From positions 1 to 64,000 of the forward strand of contig NZ_MIKC01000009.1 of assembly GCF_001730315.1 (NCBI RefSeq): a stretch of 64,000 bases of DNA, written 5' to 3'. Of this stretch, positions 26,923 to 38,213 are shown piece after piece. The notes beneath the pieces were generated by a model that saw nothing but the letters and a program-made list of their open reading frames with translations, was not told the DNA's origin and searched no databases. Every line of letters starts with the position of its first letter. Position 1 is the stretch's first letter. A program made the translations under genes and the position numbers. The DNA is from Enterococcus ureilyticus (lineage in GTDB: Bacteria; Bacillota; Bacilli; Lactobacillales; Enterococcaceae).

Positions 26923-27807
26923 ATGGTCGATAATCTACAATTAGTAATAATCACTGGAATGAGTGGTGCAGGAAAAACTGTCGCTATTCAAAGTTTTGAA
27001 GATATGGGGTATTTTTGTATCGACAATATGCCACCAAGTTTGATCCCAAAGTTTTGGGAGTTGATTAAAGAGTCTGGAAAAGTAACGAAAATTGCGCTTG
27101 TGATTGATTTACGTTCCCGTAATTTCTTTAGAGAGATTCAAGATATGTTGGTTGAATTAGAAAATACGAATTTAATAGATACTACGATCATGTTTCTAGA
27201 TGCGACGGATGAAGAGCTTGTTTCTAGGTACAAAGAAACTCGTCGTGCGCACCCATTAGCGATGGATGGTTTAATCACCGAAGGAATCAGGAAAGAGCGG
27301 GCAATTCTTGAAGAAATCAAAGGCGATGCTCAAGTTGTAATAGATACGACCAGCTTATCTCCTAGACAACTACGTGAAAGAATCAATAGTGAATTTAAAT
27401 CTAGAGATACGCACGAATTCCGTGTAGAGTTGGTTTCTTTTGGATTCAAATACGGTTTACCGATCGATGCAGATATTGTGATGGATGTCCGTTTTTTACC
27501 GAATCCTCATTATATTCCAGAATTAAAACCACTGACTGGACAAGATCCATCTGTCTATGATTATGTGATGAGTTTTCCTGAAACAGAGAGCTTCTATACT
27601 CGTTTTATCGATTTATTAAAAAATGTGATGCCAGGCTATGAAAAAGAAGGAAAATCGAGTGTTACGATCGCTATCGGATGTACTGGTGGACAACATCGAT
27701 CAGTCGCACTGACTGAACGTGTCGGTAAGGAGTTAGGGCAAGAATATCATGTGAATATTACCCATCGTGATAAAGGAAAACGGAAAGAGACGGTAAATCG
27801 CTCATGA
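26923..27807 (+). CDS. rapZ: RNase adapter / nucleotide-binding protein RapZ (YvcJ)
   Basis: The product is 294 residues. Walker A GMSGAGKT is at residues 12-19. The middle carries [10 protein letters not shown] and [16 protein letters not shown], and the C-terminal domain has the conserved [16 protein letters not shown]. In Bacillus the homologue YvcJ binds and hydrolyses nucleotides and affects competence; in E. coli RapZ guides RNase E to GlmZ. ATG 26923 is preferred, with TAAGGAG eight bases upstream; a GTG at 26914 overlaps that site. Its last codons overlap yvcK by four bases, the usual rapZ-yvcK-whiA cluster. Confidence 0.95.
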   Translation: MVDNLQLVIITGMSGAGKTVAIQSFEDMGYFCIDNMPPSLIPKFWELIKESGKVTKIALVIDLRSRNFFREIQDMLVELENTNLIDTTIMFLDATDEELVSRYKETRRAHPLAMDGLITEGIRKERAILEEIKGDAQVVIDTTSLSPRQLRERINSEFKSRDTHEFRVELVSFGFKYGLPIDADIVMDVRFLPNPHYIPELKPLTGQDPSVYDYVMSFPETESFYTRFIDLLKNVMPGYEKEGKSSVTIAIGCTGGQHRSVALTERVGKELGQEYHVNITHRDKGKRKETVNRS

Positions 27808-28802
27808 AAATGAAAACTTATCGGATTAGAAAACCCAAGATTGTTGTTGTTGGCGGAGGGACAGGCTTACCGGTTATTTTAAAAAGTCTACGAAATCAAA
27901 GTGCGGATATTACAGCAGTTGTAACTGTAGCGGATGATGGAGGAAGCAGCGGTGAAATCCGAGAATCGATGAACATGACGCCTCCTGGTGATTTGCGTAA
28001 TGTTTTGGTCGCATTATCAGATATGCCTCAGCTTTATGAAGATATTTTTCAATATCGTTTCGATCATTCAGATAAATATTTTGCTAATCATGCAATTGGC
28101 AATTTAATCATTGCGGCTGTTTCAGAAATGCGGGGGAGTACCTATGAAGCGATTCAGCTACTTTCAAAAATGATGCATGTTGACGGGCATATTTATCCTT
28201 CATCAGAAAGACCATTGACGCTTCATGCCGTTTTCAAAGATGGTACTATCGCAGTTGGAGAATCAAGTATTGCAGTTGATCGAAAAACAATCGATCATGT
28301 TTTTGTGACTAACACGAATGATAATGAGCAACCAAAAGCTGCTAGGAAAGTCGTTAAGGCTATCGAAGAGGCAGATATGATCGTGTTAGGACCAGGTAGC
28401 ATGTTTACAAGTATTTTGCCTAACTTAGTGATCAATGAAATCGGAGATGCGATCATTAATGCAGAAGGAGAAGTCGTTTATATCTGTAATATTATGACTC
28501 AAAAGGGCGAAACGGAACATTTTACTGATGCTGATCATGTTTGTGTTTTACATGAACACTTAAAAAGTAAATTTGTTGATACTGTTTTGGTCAATACTGA
28601 AAATGTTCCTGATGGGTATATGGATCCGGAGATTTATGATGAATATCTAGTTCAGGTGGAGCATGATTTTCAGCGTTTGAGAGATGAAGGCTGCCGTGTG
28701 ATTTCGACAGATTTCTTGAAATTACGTGACGGCGGTGTTTTTCATGACGGGGATAAGGTTGTAGATGAATTATTCCGTATCGTATTTGGCCCAAGATATT
28801 AA
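27804..28802 (+). CDS. yvcK: Gluconeogenesis factor YvcK (CofD family)
   Basis: The product is 332 residues. The N-terminus has [18 protein letters not shown], followed by [16 protein letters not shown] and [14 protein letters not shown], typical of the 2-phospho-L-lactate-transferase-like fold that binds UDP-sugars. YvcK is required for growth on gluconeogenic carbon sources and for normal cell shape in Bacillus. The start overlaps the rapZ stop (ATGA), so translation is coupled; a second in-frame ATG lies six bases on. whiA follows after 27 bp. Confidence 0.95.
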   Translation: MKMKTYRIRKPKIVVVGGGTGLPVILKSLRNQSADITAVVTVADDGGSSGEIRESMNMTPPGDLRNVLVALSDMPQLYEDIFQYRFDHSDKYFANHAIGNLIIAAVSEMRGSTYEAIQLLSKMMHVDGHIYPSSERPLTLHAVFKDGTIAVGESSIAVDRKTIDHVFVTNTNDNEQPKAARKVVKAIEEADMIVLGPGSMFTSILPNLVINEIGDAIINAEGEVVYICNIMTQKGETEHFTDADHVCVLHEHLKSKFVDTVLVNTENVPDGYMDPEIYDEYLVQVEHDFQRLRDEGCRVISTDFLKLRDGGVFHDGDKVVDELFRIVFGPRY

Positions 28803-28829
28803 AAAGTAAGAAGAGAGGAGGAAGGTAGA

Positions 28830-29765
28830 TTGTCTTTTGCAGCGGATGTAAAAAAAGAACTAACGACCTTAGAAGTTCATCGGGAACATGCTCGATCAGA
28901 ATTAGCTGCGTTGATTCGGATGAATGGTTCACTAAGTATCGTGAATCAGCAATTCGTCTTGAATGTTCAAACAGAAAATGCAGCGATTGCCAGACGAATC
29001 TATTCTCTTTTAAAAGATCATTATGAGGTGCGTTCGGAATTATTGGTTCGAAAAAAGATGAAACTAAAGAAGAACAATGTCTATATCGTAAGATTAAAGC
29101 AAGATACGAAAAGTGTATTAGCTGATTTAGACATTTTAGATGGTATGATGTTTAACACTCATGTGTCGGACGAAATTATAGGAAATGCACAAAAAATGAG
29201 GTCTTATTTAAGAGGAGCTTTTATGGCTTCTGGATCAGTTAATAACCCGGAAACTAGCCGATATCATTTGGAAATATTTTCTATTTATGAAGAACATAAT
29301 GATGATATTTGTCAGATGCTGAACTATTATGACTTGAATGCTCGAACGTTAGAACGGCGCAACGGTTATATTTCTTATTTAAAAGGTGCTGAACGAATTG
29401 CTGATTTTCTAACGTTGATCGGTGCGACCAATTCAATGTTAAAATTTGAAGATGTTCGGATCGTTCGTGATATGCGTAATTCAGTCAATCGGTTAGTCAA
29501 TTGTGAAACAGCGAATCTCAATAAAACAATCGATGCAGCTTCGAAGCAAATTGAAAATATACAGTATATTGAAAGTGTAGTTGGCTTATCGGCTTTACCA
29601 GGGAAATTACAGGAGATTGCTGAATTAAGATTAGAGTATCCAGAAGTAAGTTTAAAAGAATTAGGCGAGATGATCCCATCAGGTGCTATTTCAAAGTCAG
29701 GAATCAATCATCGAATTCGTAAAATCAATGAATTTGCAGATAAACTAAGAGAAAAAAGTGCGTAA
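28830..29765 (+). CDS. whiA: DNA-binding protein WhiA
   Basis: The product is 311 residues from TTG 28830 with GAGGAGGA upstream. The N-terminal LAGLIDADG-like domain ([33 protein letters not shown]) and the C-terminal helix-turn-helix ([20 protein letters not shown]) are intact. WhiA is a chromosome-associated protein linked to cell division in Bacillus and a sporulation regulator in Streptomyces. It is third in the operon with rapZ and yvcK. Confidence 0.95.
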   Translation: MSFAADVKKELTTLEVHREHARSELAALIRMNGSLSIVNQQFVLNVQTENAAIARRIYSLLKDHYEVRSELLVRKKMKLKKNNVYIVRLKQDTKSVLADLDILDGMMFNTHVSDEIIGNAQKMRSYLRGAFMASGSVNNPETSRYHLEIFSIYEEHNDDICQMLNYYDLNARTLERRNGYISYLKGAERIADFLTLIGATNSMLKFEDVRIVRDMRNSVNRLVNCETANLNKTIDAASKQIENIQYIESVVGLSALPGKLQEIAELRLEYPEVSLKELGEMIPSGAISKSGINHRIRKINEFADKLREKSA

Positions 29766-29771
29766 CCTTTT

Positions 29772-30014
29772 ATGGATTGCTATGAGAGAATAGCAGAAAG
29801 TTGGGTGGAAATGATGGGCGTAGAAGATAAAGATTTTATCATGAGGCAAATCAAGCAACTCGGAGAAGGTCTAGGAAATTTTCTTGGCAAGGAGGATGTA
29901 GATAAGATTTTGAGTTTTGGAGAAGACGCTGAAAAAGAGATTCAAGATTCTGCAACAGCTAAGGAATCGAGTATTGACCGTAGCTCTAAAGAAAACGAGA
30001 CCAAGCCTAAATAA
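29772..30014 (+). CDS. Small hypothetical protein following whiA
   Basis: Up to 80 residues. The core DKDFIMRQIKQLGEGLGNFL is a short amphipathic unit that weakly recalls the N-terminus of DUF6483-type proteins; the C-terminus is Ser/Lys/Glu-rich and disordered. ATG 29772 lies 6 bp after the whiA stop but has no clear ribosome-binding site; ATG 29811 or 29814, after GGGTGGA, is an alternative start giving about 66 residues. It shares the whiA transcript and ends at a strong terminator. Confidence 0.6.
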   Translation: MDCYERIAESWVEMMGVEDKDFIMRQIKQLGEGLGNFLGKEDVDKILSFGEDAEKEIQDSATAKESSIDRSSKENETKPK

Positions 30015-30035
30015 ATAGCTTGGTCTCGTTTTTTA
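29996..30035. terminator. Bidirectional terminator
   Basis: CGAGACCAAGC (29996-30006) pairs with GCTTGGTCTCG (30018-30028), followed by TTTTTT. It lies between convergent transcripts. Confidence 0.9.
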
Positions 30036-30554
30036 TTTCCCTTCTATATAACCAATCAATTCTTCTTTAGTAATCGATTCATCAAAAATATGCTCACCAA
30101 TAATAATTGTTGGTACAAATTTGATATTGGCAGCTTCAGCTTCCTGAATTACTGCTTGAATGATCGCAGGTTCTTCTTTTTTAGACAATTGTAAATTATC
30201 TTGTGCAAAAACAGCGACATCTTCTAAAGAAAGATTTCCCCATTGGTCTTGGGTATCATACATTTGTTTCAAATCAGCCAACCCTTTTTCAGGTAAGTCA
30301 TAATTGATATGATGATGCATGACATTGCCTCGTTGTAGGCTTTCTTTTTCTTTGTCTAGTAGCTTGATAATTCGTTGGACTTTTCCTTGTTTGACATACT
30401 CATTTAGGAAATCAAAGGATTCCTCAAACCATTTTTTACAATAAGGGCAACGAACATTCATAAATTCTACCATCTTTACTGAAGCCGAGTCTTTTCCAAT
30501 AGCTAAACCATTTTTTGTAGTAACTTTTGTTGCATCAATAACTGAAATATCCAT
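30033..30554 (-). CDS. DsbA-like thioredoxin-fold protein
   Basis: The product is 173 residues. The active-site motif C-P-Y-C is in EFMNVRCPYCKKWFEES (Cys at about residues 36 and 39), and the cis-Pro loop is seen as KFVPTIIIG. There is an inserted helical domain, as in DsbA and YjbH-like proteins. No signal peptide or lipobox is present, so it probably acts in the cytoplasm as an oxidoreductase or as an adapter. It faces the whiA operon and lies downstream of clpP on the same strand with a terminator between. Confidence 0.8.
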   Translation of the reverse strand: MDISVIDATKVTTKNGLAIGKDSASVKMVEFMNVRCPYCKKWFEESFDFLNEYVKQGKVQRIIKLLDKEKESLQRGNVMHHHINYDLPEKGLADLKQMYDTQDQWGNLSLEDVAVFAQDNLQLSKKEEPAIIQAVIQEAEAANIKFVPTIIIGEHIFDESITKEELIGYIEGK

Positions 30555-30617
30555 TTTACAAACATCCTTTCATTTCTTATACTTATAAGTGTAGCGCTTT
30601 TAATCATCAATTTAAAT

Positions 30618-30645
30618 AAAAATGCCCAAAATTCTGGGCATTTTT
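30618..30645 (-). terminator. clpP terminator
   Basis: AATGCCCA (30621-30628) pairs with TGGGCATT (30635-30642); on the minus strand a T run follows directly. Confidence 0.85.
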
Positions 30646-30647
30646 CA

Positions 30648-31244
30648 TTATTTACTTAATGAGCTGCTATTTTCCATTACTTCATCGATCAAACCATATT
30701 CTTTCGCTTGTGTAGCTGTCATAAAGTTGTCACGGTCGGTGTCGCGTTCGATGACTTCAAGTGGTTGACCAGTACGCTCAGCCAAAATTTTATTTAGGCG
30801 ATCACGTGTATCAAGAATATGTTTCGCTGCGATCTCAATTTCAGTTGCTTGACCTTGAGCGCCACCTAATGGTTGGTGGATCATGATTTCTGCATTAGGT
30901 AATGCGAATCGTTTGCCTTTTGTACCAGCAGTCAATAAGAAACTGCCCATAGAAGCTGCCATACCAAGAACGATAGTTTGGACATCCGCTTTAACAAAAT
31001 TCATTGTATCAAAGATGGCTAATCCAGCAGAAACACTTCCACCTGGTGAGTTGATGTATATATAGATGTCTTTTTCAGAGTCTTGTGCATCCAAAAATAA
31101 TAACTGAGCAATGACCGAGTTTGCTACATTATCATCAATTGGACCACTTAACATAATGATTCTATCTTTTAATAATCGTGAATAAATATCATATGCTCTT
31201 TCTCCACGAGATGATTGTTCAATAACTGTTGGTATTAAATTCAT
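30648..31244 (-). CDS. clpP: ATP-dependent Clp protease proteolytic subunit
   Basis: The product is 198 residues. The catalytic triad is intact: Ser98 in GMAASMGSF, His123 in [10 protein letters not shown], Asp172 in DTDRDNF. ClpP forms a tetradecameric chamber fed by ClpX, ClpC or ClpE and degrades misfolded and regulatory proteins. The promoter carries a tandem CtsR operator (31327-31343) over its -35 element, so it should be induced by heat and protein stress. AGGAGG precedes ATG. Monocistronic. Confidence 0.97.
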   Translation of the reverse strand: MNLIPTVIEQSSRGERAYDIYSRLLKDRIIMLSGPIDDNVANSVIAQLLFLDAQDSEKDIYIYINSPGGSVSAGLAIFDTMNFVKADVQTIVLGMAASMGSFLLTAGTKGKRFALPNAEIMIHQPLGGAQGQATEIEIAAKHILDTRDRLNKILAERTGQPLEVIERDTDRDNFMTATQAKEYGLIDEVMENSSSLSK

Positions 31245-31313
31245 AGTATATTCCTCCTATAATAAAGCTCTTCAAATCATTTTATCACAAAGCAAGACTT
31301 AATGCTTAAAAAA

Positions 31314-31343
31314 AGTATACTGTATTGGTCAATAAAGGTCAAC
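31314..31343 (-). promoter_or_regulatory. clpP promoter with CtsR operator
   Basis: On the minus strand -35 TTGACC (31342-31337), 17-bp spacer, -10 TATACT (31319-31314). On the plus strand GGTCAAT-AAA-GGTCAAC (31327-31343) is the tandem heptad recognised by CtsR. Confidence 0.9.
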
Positions 31344-31370
31344 TTTAATGCACTAAATTAAATAAAAAAA

Positions 31371-31392
31371 CCTTAGAAAACTAAGGCTTTTT
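31371..31392 (-). terminator. Terminator of the TM2 gene
   Basis: CCTTAG (31371-31376) pairs with CTAAGG (31381-31386) and is flanked by A7 and T6 runs. Confidence 0.7.
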
Positions 31393-31398
31393 TGAGTA

Positions 31399-31875
31399 TT
31401 ATGAAGTGACTACAATATTTCCATTTTGATCAGCTGGTTTAAGTAAAGTCATGATTGAAGTGAAAAATGCAATAACTGCAGGAATCGCTGTCCAAGAGAA
31501 TACTAGGTACATAATGCCTTTTCCAGTGAAACCAGAATAAAACTTATGAATGCCTATCCAACCTAAGAAAAAGGCTAATATAAAATAAATCCATTTATTA
31601 ACAACTCTACCATGCTGTACATAGCCGCCAACGGACTGTGTATTGTTATTTTCATTCACAATGTTAATATTGATCTTATCTTGTAAATTGTCTATTGTAT
31701 TTGTAGCTTGTTCTGCTTTGTGGATGATCAATTCGTCACCATCTTCAAATACATCAACTTGATCCCCAACTTCTGGCTTAAAATGAAACCACTCATACAA
31801 AGCACGAGTTGTGCTTCCATCTTCATTAGCAATAACAACATCATCAAAATCTAACTTAATAACTTTTTTCCCCAT
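31399..31875 (-). CDS. TM2-domain membrane protein
   Basis: The product is 158 residues. A soluble N-terminal half (about 1-85) starts KKVIKLDFDDVVIANEDGST and has a GDQVDVF segment. The C-terminal TM2 domain has two helices: KWIYFILAFFLGWIGIHKFY followed by the G-x-x-x-K-G-I-M-Y turn, and FSWTAIPAVIAFFTSIMTLL. TM2 domains are common in small bacterial membrane proteins of unknown role. Monocistronic; GGGAAG lies near the start codon. Confidence 0.8.
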   Translation of the reverse strand: MGKKVIKLDFDDVVIANEDGSTTRALYEWFHFKPEVGDQVDVFEDGDELIIHKAEQATNTIDNLQDKININIVNENNNTQSVGGYVQHGRVVNKWIYFILAFFLGWIGIHKFYSGFTGKGIMYLVFSWTAIPAVIAFFTSIMTLLKPADQNGNIVVTS

Positions 31876-32091
31876 ATCAACTTCCCCAATTCTCCAAATA
31901 ATATTACTACCGCTATATTATATCATCAATTGAATGAGTAATCTAGACCTATAAATAAAGGAAATAAACAAAATGCTAAAAAAAAAATAAAAAGTTTAGT
32001 AAGATAAAATATTTTTTTTCATATTTTTTTGTCCTTGTGAAAGAGTATGTTATACTAAAAAAACAAGAATGAAAAGAGTGAGGGAATCCAA

Positions 32092-32607
32092 ATGGTGGTT
32101 TTTATTGCAGGTATGACTGGTGTGCTAATTGGTGCAGTCATTGTATCAATAGGCGTGGCACTTCGTGTCACTTATGATGAACGCAAGGCAGTCCGTTACC
32201 GAGAATTAGAAAATTTTGTTAAAGAAATAGAAACACTGAACCTTCTAAACAAGAAGATCAATGAGATTCTACAAAAAAGAGATATCTATGTAGACAAGTC
32301 GGTGAATTTTATATCAATGGACGATTGTTATATCAGCATCGACGATTTTATTTATTTAGAATCTTTTTCTGCCCAAAATAATTTTTACTTACCAACATAT
32401 TTGATTGAAGAATTTTTCAAAAAAATCGCCCATAGAAAAGTCATCTTAACACCAGATGAAGTGATCTCAATGGGTGGTAGTACTTATAAAGGCGGGCGCG
32501 TGATTTTAGAAAGCTTTTCAGAAGAGCTACTTTCAATCATTGAAGATAAGAAAAGACAAATGAAACGGTTGACACATAAACCTTTATACTATTTTCAAAG
32601 AGGATAA
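32092..32607 (+). CDS. Hypothetical membrane-anchored protein
   Basis: The product is 171 residues. One N-terminal transmembrane helix (about residues 3-25, VFIAGMTGVLIGAVIVSIGV) is followed by a charged cytoplasmic-like domain containing DERKAVRYRELENFVKEIET and a Gly-rich SMGGSTYKGGRV. No family is recognised. A promoter TTGTCC-16-TATACT lies about 45 bp upstream (near 32030-32057). A strong terminator follows immediately. Confidence 0.65.
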   Translation: MVVFIAGMTGVLIGAVIVSIGVALRVTYDERKAVRYRELENFVKEIETLNLLNKKINEILQKRDIYVDKSVNFISMDDCYISIDDFIYLESFSAQNNFYLPTYLIEEFFKKIAHRKVILTPDEVISMGGSTYKGGRVILESFSEELLSIIEDKKRQMKRLTHKPLYYFQRG

Positions 32608-32612
32608 TAGAG

Positions 32613-32648
32613 TAGACACTTGAAGGATTTCAAGTGTCTTTTTTTTTG
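32613..32648 (+). terminator. Strong terminator
   Basis: GACACTTGAA (32615-32624) pairs with TTCAAGTGTC (32629-32638), followed by ten or more T. Confidence 0.9.
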
Positions 32649-32877
32649 CAAATGATAAGACGTATATTGGATTTTTCATGTCCTAAAATGAGATGAACAA
32701 TGAAATAAAAGTAAGGACACTACTTCGACCAGATTAAGCTCTAACCATTCATTTGAAATCAAGAGTGGCAGCGATTATTCTATAAATATAAACGACGGAA
32801 AAAAATCAAAGCATTGAATTTCCATTCGTTAGATAGAAAAAAACCATAAGTAAGAAAAAGAGAACTTATGTTTTTAG
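32649..32877. other. Intergenic spacer before the ilv control region
   Basis: I see no gene or clear signal in these bases. Together with the control region to 33259 the distance between genes is 652 bp. Confidence 0.5.
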
Positions 32878-32892
32878 AATTTTCTGAATCTT
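32878..32892 (+). promoter_or_regulatory. CodY-like box upstream of ilv
   Basis: AATTTTCTGAATCTT matches the CodY consensus AATTTTCWGAAAATT at 13 of 15 positions and lies 14 bp upstream of the -35. CodY binding would repress the operon when branched-chain amino acids are plentiful. Confidence 0.65.
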
Positions 32893-32906
32893 TTTATCAA
32901 ATTTTA

Positions 32907-32935
32907 TTGACATTCTCATTTAATAGGTTTATAGT
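32907..32935 (+). promoter_or_regulatory. ilv operon promoter
   Basis: Consensus -35 TTGACA (32907-32912), 17-bp spacer, -10 TATAGT (32930-32935). Confidence 0.85.
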
Positions 32936-33009
32936 TAACAAAAGCTTTTATTTATCACATGCTATTTTAATCTTTACGATAGATTTTTAAAAATGAGGAG
33001 ACCGTTACT

Positions 33010-33066
33010 ATGGAAAAGACAAAAAACAATCACGTATTAGTCATTATTTTACCGTGTAGGACTTAG
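33010..33066 (+). CDS. ilv leader peptide (attenuator)
   Basis: The 18-codon ORF has GAGGAG ten bases upstream and encodes MEKTKNNHVLVIILPCRT. Six consecutive codons are Val-Leu-Val-Ile-Ile-Leu, exactly the amino acids made by the downstream operon. It starts about 70 bp after the promoter and is followed by alternative hairpins and a terminator, so a ribosome stalled for charged Ile, Leu or Val tRNA would favour read-through. It is too short for most gene finders. The design parallels lactococcal and enterobacterial ilv attenuators. Confidence 0.85.
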   Translation: MEKTKNNHVLVIILPCRT

Positions 33067-33165
33067 AACACTGAGAAATTTCGCAGATGTTTGAGTCCTG
33101 TTTGTCTTTCGTAGATGGGATTCTTACTAAGACATCCCATTATTCAATGGGATGTCTTTTTTTTC
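33058..33165 (+). terminator. ilv attenuator: alternative hairpins and terminator
   Basis: AGGACT near 33058 can pair with AGTCCT at about 33094-33099. ATGGGAT (33115-33121) can pair with ATCCCAT (33134-33140), which is also the left arm of the terminator AAGACATCCCATT/AATGGGATGTCTT (33129-33141 with 33146-33158), followed by eight T. The shared arm gives mutually exclusive antiterminator and terminator folds. Confidence 0.85.
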
Positions 33166-33259
33166 AAAAAAATTGTAAGGAAGCAGAGTAAATAAAAAAT
33201 TGAATCAGAAGCAGCAAATTAAAAGCTACTGACGATAACTGAATTGGAGTGGATGAAAA

Positions 33260-34951
33260 ATGCGTAGTGATCAAATAAAAAAAGGGATTGAAGCTGCACC
33301 CGCCAGAAGTTTACTTTATGCAACGGGACAAGTGAAAAATGCTAAGGACATGCAAAAGCCGTTTATAGCAATTTGTAATTCTTATATTGATATTGTTCCG
33401 GGTCATGTACATTTAAGAGAGTTAGCCGATGTTGCAAAAGAAGCGATTCGGGAAGCGGGAGGAATTCCTTTCGAATTCAATACGATCGGTGTAGATGATG
33501 GGATTGCGATGGGGCATATCGGCATGCGTTATTCTTTACCTAGTAGAGAAATTATTGCAGATGCTGCTGAAACGGTGATCAATGCGCATTGGTTCGATGG
33601 TGTTTTCTATATTCCAAACTGTGACAAAATCACTCCAGGTATGTTGATGGCAAGTGTACGTACAAATGTTCCTGCAATTTTTTGTTCAGGTGGTCCGATG
33701 AAGGCAGGTGTTGATCCAAGAGGTCATACTACAACGCTCTCGAATATGTTTGAAGCAGTTGGAACATTTAAAGAAGGCAAAATGACAGAAGAAGAATTCA
33801 ATTTTATGGAGCAAAATGCTTGCCCAACCTGTGGTTCCTGTGCAGGAATGTTTACGGCAAATTCGATGAATTGTTTGATGGAAGTGTTAGGAATGGCTTT
33901 ACCTGGAAATGGGACGATTTTAGCTGTATCAGATGAACGGAGAGAATTAGTTAGACGGTCTGCGTTTCATTTGATGGATCTAGTCAAAAAACAGATTAAA
34001 CCAAGAGATATCATCACAAAAGAAGCAATCGATGATGCATTTGCTTTAGACATGGCAATGGGCGGTTCTACTAATACAGTTTTGCATACATTGGCAATCG
34101 CAAATGAAGCCGAAATCGACTATAACTTGGAAGAAGTCAATGCGATTGCAGAACGTGTTCCATATTTATCAAAAATCGCTCCTTCATCTGCCTATTCGAT
34201 GCACGATGTCCATGAAGCAGGTGGTGTTCCAGCAATTATGAAAGAGTTGGTCGATCTAGGCGATGCAATTCATCCAGATCGTATCACAGTCACAGGAAAA
34301 ACGATTCGTGAAAACGTTCAAGATGCAGTAATCAAAAATGAAGAAGTTATCCATCCAAAGGAAAATCCATACAGTCCGGTTGGTGGTCTATCGATTTTGT
34401 ATGGAAATATTGCGCCAAAAGGCAGTGTGATCAAAGTCGGCGGGGTTGATCCATCAATCAAAAAATTTGTAGGGAAAGCAATTTGTTTTGGCTCTCATGA
34501 TGAAGCTGTGGCAGCAATCGATGATCATACGGTAAAAAAAGGTCATGTTGTCGTGATTCGTTACGAAGGACCAAAAGGCGGACCAGGTATGCCGGAAATG
34601 TTGGCACCGACATCAAGTATTGTAGGACGAGGTTTAGGCAAAGATGTAGCATTGATCACAGATGGGCGTTTTTCGGGTGCTACTCGAGGAATCGCTGTTG
34701 GTCATATTTCTCCAGAAGCTGCAGCAGGCGGACCCATTGCATTAATCGAAGATGGGGATGAAATTGAGATTGATTTAATCAATCGGACATTGGAATTACA
34801 TGTTTCTGAAGAAGAGCTGGCGAAAAGAAATGATCAACTGCCGACATTCAAAGCAAAAGTAAAAACAGGATACTTAGCTCGATATACAGCGTTGGTCACT
34901 TCAGCTCATACAGGTGGAATCATGCAGATTCCAGCAGATTTGCTAGACTAG
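33260..34951 (+). CDS. ilvD: Dihydroxy-acid dehydratase
   Basis: The product is 563 residues, normal length. It converts 2,3-dihydroxy-isovalerate and -methylvalerate to the 2-keto acids of valine and isoleucine. Iron-sulfur-cluster ligands are visible as [12 protein letters not shown] and [20 protein letters not shown]-terminal landmarks are [12 protein letters not shown] and [20 protein letters not shown]. First structural gene after the attenuator; GGAG lies about 10 bases before the ATG. ilvB follows after 13 bp. Confidence 0.96.
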   Translation: MRSDQIKKGIEAAPARSLLYATGQVKNAKDMQKPFIAICNSYIDIVPGHVHLRELADVAKEAIREAGGIPFEFNTIGVDDGIAMGHIGMRYSLPSREIIADAAETVINAHWFDGVFYIPNCDKITPGMLMASVRTNVPAIFCSGGPMKAGVDPRGHTTTLSNMFEAVGTFKEGKMTEEEFNFMEQNACPTCGSCAGMFTANSMNCLMEVLGMALPGNGTILAVSDERRELVRRSAFHLMDLVKKQIKPRDIITKEAIDDAFALDMAMGGSTNTVLHTLAIANEAEIDYNLEEVNAIAERVPYLSKIAPSSAYSMHDVHEAGGVPAIMKELVDLGDAIHPDRITVTGKTIRENVQDAVIKNEEVIHPKENPYSPVGGLSILYGNIAPKGSVIKVGGVDPSIKKFVGKAICFGSHDEAVAAIDDHTVKKGHVVVIRYEGPKGGPGMPEMLAPTSSIVGRGLGKDVALITDGRFSGATRGIAVGHISPEAAAGGPIALIEDGDEIEIDLINRTLELHVSEEELAKRNDQLPTFKAKVKTGYLARYTALVTSAHTGGIMQIPADLLD

Positions 34952-34964
34952 AGGAGGGAAGCTC

Positions 34965-36659
34965 ATGGCAGAAAAACAGAGAAAAATGAAAAATGGTTCA
35001 AAGCTTTTAATTGACTCGTTATTGAAGCAAAAGGTAGAAATGATTTTTGGATATCCTGGTGGAGCAGTCCTCCCTCTATACGATGCGTTATATGATGGAG
35101 ACATTCCGCATATTTTAACGAGACATGAACAAGGAGCCGTCCATGCAGCTGAAGGATATGCGAAAGCAACTGGTAAACCAGGTGTTGTTATCGTAACTAG
35201 TGGTCCAGGTGCAACAAATGCGATCACTGGAATTGCGGATGCAATGAGTGATTCAATTCCTTTAGTTGTCTTTACAGGTCAAGTAGTCACAGATGGTATT
35301 GGAAAAGATGCCTTTCAAGAGGCAGATATAATTGGATTAACGATGCCGATCACTAAAAATAATTACCAAGTTCGAGAAACAAAAGAATTACCAAGAATTA
35401 TTGAAGAAGCCTTTCATATTGCGACAACTGGCAGAAAAGGCCCGGTTGTGATCGATTTACCAAAAGACATGACCATTATGGAAGCTGAGGCAGACATTGA
35501 GGTAAAACTAAACTTACCAAGTTATCAACCAACTGTGAAACCAAATAAACTACAAATCAAAAAACTTATGGAAGCCTTGTCGACAGCTAAAAAACCATTG
35601 GTATTAGTCGGAGCAGGTGTACTACACGCAGATGCAGGGCAAGAATTAGTTGAGTTTGTCAATAAATATCAAGTTCCAGCGCTAAGTTCACTGTTAGGAC
35701 TTGGAGCAATTCCAACAGAAAACGAGCTGTTCTTAGGCATGGGCGGTATGCATGGCTCGTTTGCAGCGAATATGGCATTGACTGATTGCGACTTGCTGAT
35801 CAATATTGGCTCTCGCTTTGACGACCGTTTGGCTAGTGCACCAAAAGAATTTGCTTCAAACGCAGTGATTGCTCATGTTGATATTGATCCTGCTGAAATC
35901 GGAAAAATCATCGATACTCAGATCCCAATCGTAGCAGATGCGAAAGAAACGTTAAAAGAAATGTTGAAAACAGAAGTAAAATGCAATGATTGGAGCGATT
36001 GGAAGAAACTAAATCTTTCACGAAAAAAACTACACCCATTCAAATATGATAAAGAACAAAAGACCGAAATCAAGCCGCAAAAGGTCATTGAATTCATTGG
36101 TGAATTGACAGAGGGTGAAGCCATCGTTGCAACGGATGTTGGTCAGCATCAAATGTGGGCTGCACAGTTTTATCCATTTAAAAATGAAAAACAGCTTATA
36201 ACAAGCGGTGGTCTAGGAACAATGGGCTACGGTGTTCCAGCTGCAATCGGTGCAAAATTGGGTTGTCCAGATAAAGAAGTTGTTCTCTTTGTCGGTGATG
36301 GTGGCTTCCAAATGACAAATCAAGAGTTAGCAATTTTAAATGAATACAATATTCCAATCAAAATCGTGATTTTGAATAATCAGTCATTAGGAATGGTCCG
36401 TCAGTGGCAGGAAAGCTTTTTCAACGGTCGCTGCTCAGAATCAGTTTTTGCTACACAACCAGATTTTGTAAAAATGGCAGAAGCCTATCATATTAGAGGA
36501 ATCAGAATAGAGGACCCGAATACTGTCGAGGCAGATTTAACTGAAGCCTTTAAAGAAACAGGACCATTATTGATTGAAGTGATGGTTTCACCAACGGAAC
36601 ATGTATTACCTATGGTTCCAGCTGGAAAAGCAAACTATCAAATGCTGGGGGTGGATTAA
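34965..36659 (+). CDS. ilvB: Acetolactate synthase large subunit
   Basis: The product is 564 residues. It condenses pyruvate with pyruvate or 2-ketobutyrate using thiamine diphosphate and FAD. Visible: the ThDP Glu region [20 protein letters not shown], the FAD region, and the C-terminal ThDP/Mg motif [19 protein letters not shown]. It has the biosynthetic (FAD-type) features [25 protein letters not shown] lies 8-10 bases before ATG. The small subunit starts one base after its stop. Confidence 0.95.
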   Translation: MAEKQRKMKNGSKLLIDSLLKQKVEMIFGYPGGAVLPLYDALYDGDIPHILTRHEQGAVHAAEGYAKATGKPGVVIVTSGPGATNAITGIADAMSDSIPLVVFTGQVVTDGIGKDAFQEADIIGLTMPITKNNYQVRETKELPRIIEEAFHIATTGRKGPVVIDLPKDMTIMEAEADIEVKLNLPSYQPTVKPNKLQIKKLMEALSTAKKPLVLVGAGVLHADAGQELVEFVNKYQVPALSSLLGLGAIPTENELFLGMGGMHGSFAANMALTDCDLLINIGSRFDDRLASAPKEFASNAVIAHVDIDPAEIGKIIDTQIPIVADAKETLKEMLKTEVKCNDWSDWKKLNLSRKKLHPFKYDKEQKTEIKPQKVIEFIGELTEGEAIVATDVGQHQMWAAQFYPFKNEKQLITSGGLGTMGYGVPAAIGAKLGCPDKEVVLFVGDGGFQMTNQELAILNEYNIPIKIVILNNQSLGMVRQWQESFFNGRCSESVFATQPDFVKMAEAYHIRGIRIEDPNTVEADLTEAFKETGPLLIEVMVSPTEHVLPMVPAGKANYQMLGVD

Positions 36660-36660
36660 A

Positions 36661-37143
36661 ATGAGACGGATCATTACCGCAACAGTCAATAATAATTCGG
36701 GTGTCTTAAACCGGTTTAGTGGTGTGTTGACACGCAGACAAGTCAATATCGACAGTATATCTGTTGGAGCAACGGAGTTAGAGAATGTTTCAAGGATAAC
36801 GATCATCGTTCAAGTAGCAGATTTAAATGAAGCAGAGCAAGTGACCAAACAACTGAATAAACAAATCGACGTGATCAAAGTTTCTGATATTACAGATGAA
36901 CCACATTTGGAAAGAGAACTAGCGTTGGTCAAGCTTAATGCGCCAGCTACTGTTAGAGCTGAATTGTTCTCAGTGATCGATCCATTTAGAGCGAACGTGA
37001 TCGATGTCGGTACACGTACCGTCGTGATTCAAGTCACAGGCACTAGTGAAAAAATCAGTGCCTTTGTCGATGTTGTAGCGCCATATGGCATTAAACAATT
37101 AGCACGAACAGGTGTTACTGGATTTACAAGAGGCAATAACTAA
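36661..37143 (+). CDS. ilvN: Acetolactate synthase small (regulatory) subunit
   Basis: The product is 160 residues. The N-terminal ACT domain RRIITATVNNNSGVLNRFSG binds valine for feedback control; the C-terminal half (about 80-160) is the ALS_ss domain, ending IKQLARTGVTGFTRGNN. ATG 36661 is the true start, one base after the ilvB stop; an in-frame upstream start at 36601 lies within ilvB. Its partner is IlvB. Confidence 0.95.
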   Translation: MRRIITATVNNNSGVLNRFSGVLTRRQVNIDSISVGATELENVSRITIIVQVADLNEAEQVTKQLNKQIDVIKVSDITDEPHLERELALVKLNAPATVRAELFSVIDPFRANVIDVGTRTVVIQVTGTSEKISAFVDVVAPYGIKQLARTGVTGFTRGNN

Positions 37144-37177
37144 AAAAGGGTCTTAAAGCATACGCTTATAAGCATAA

Positions 37178-38194
<1,017 letters not shown>

Positions 38195-38213
38195 AAGATA
38201 CGTTCAGTAACTA

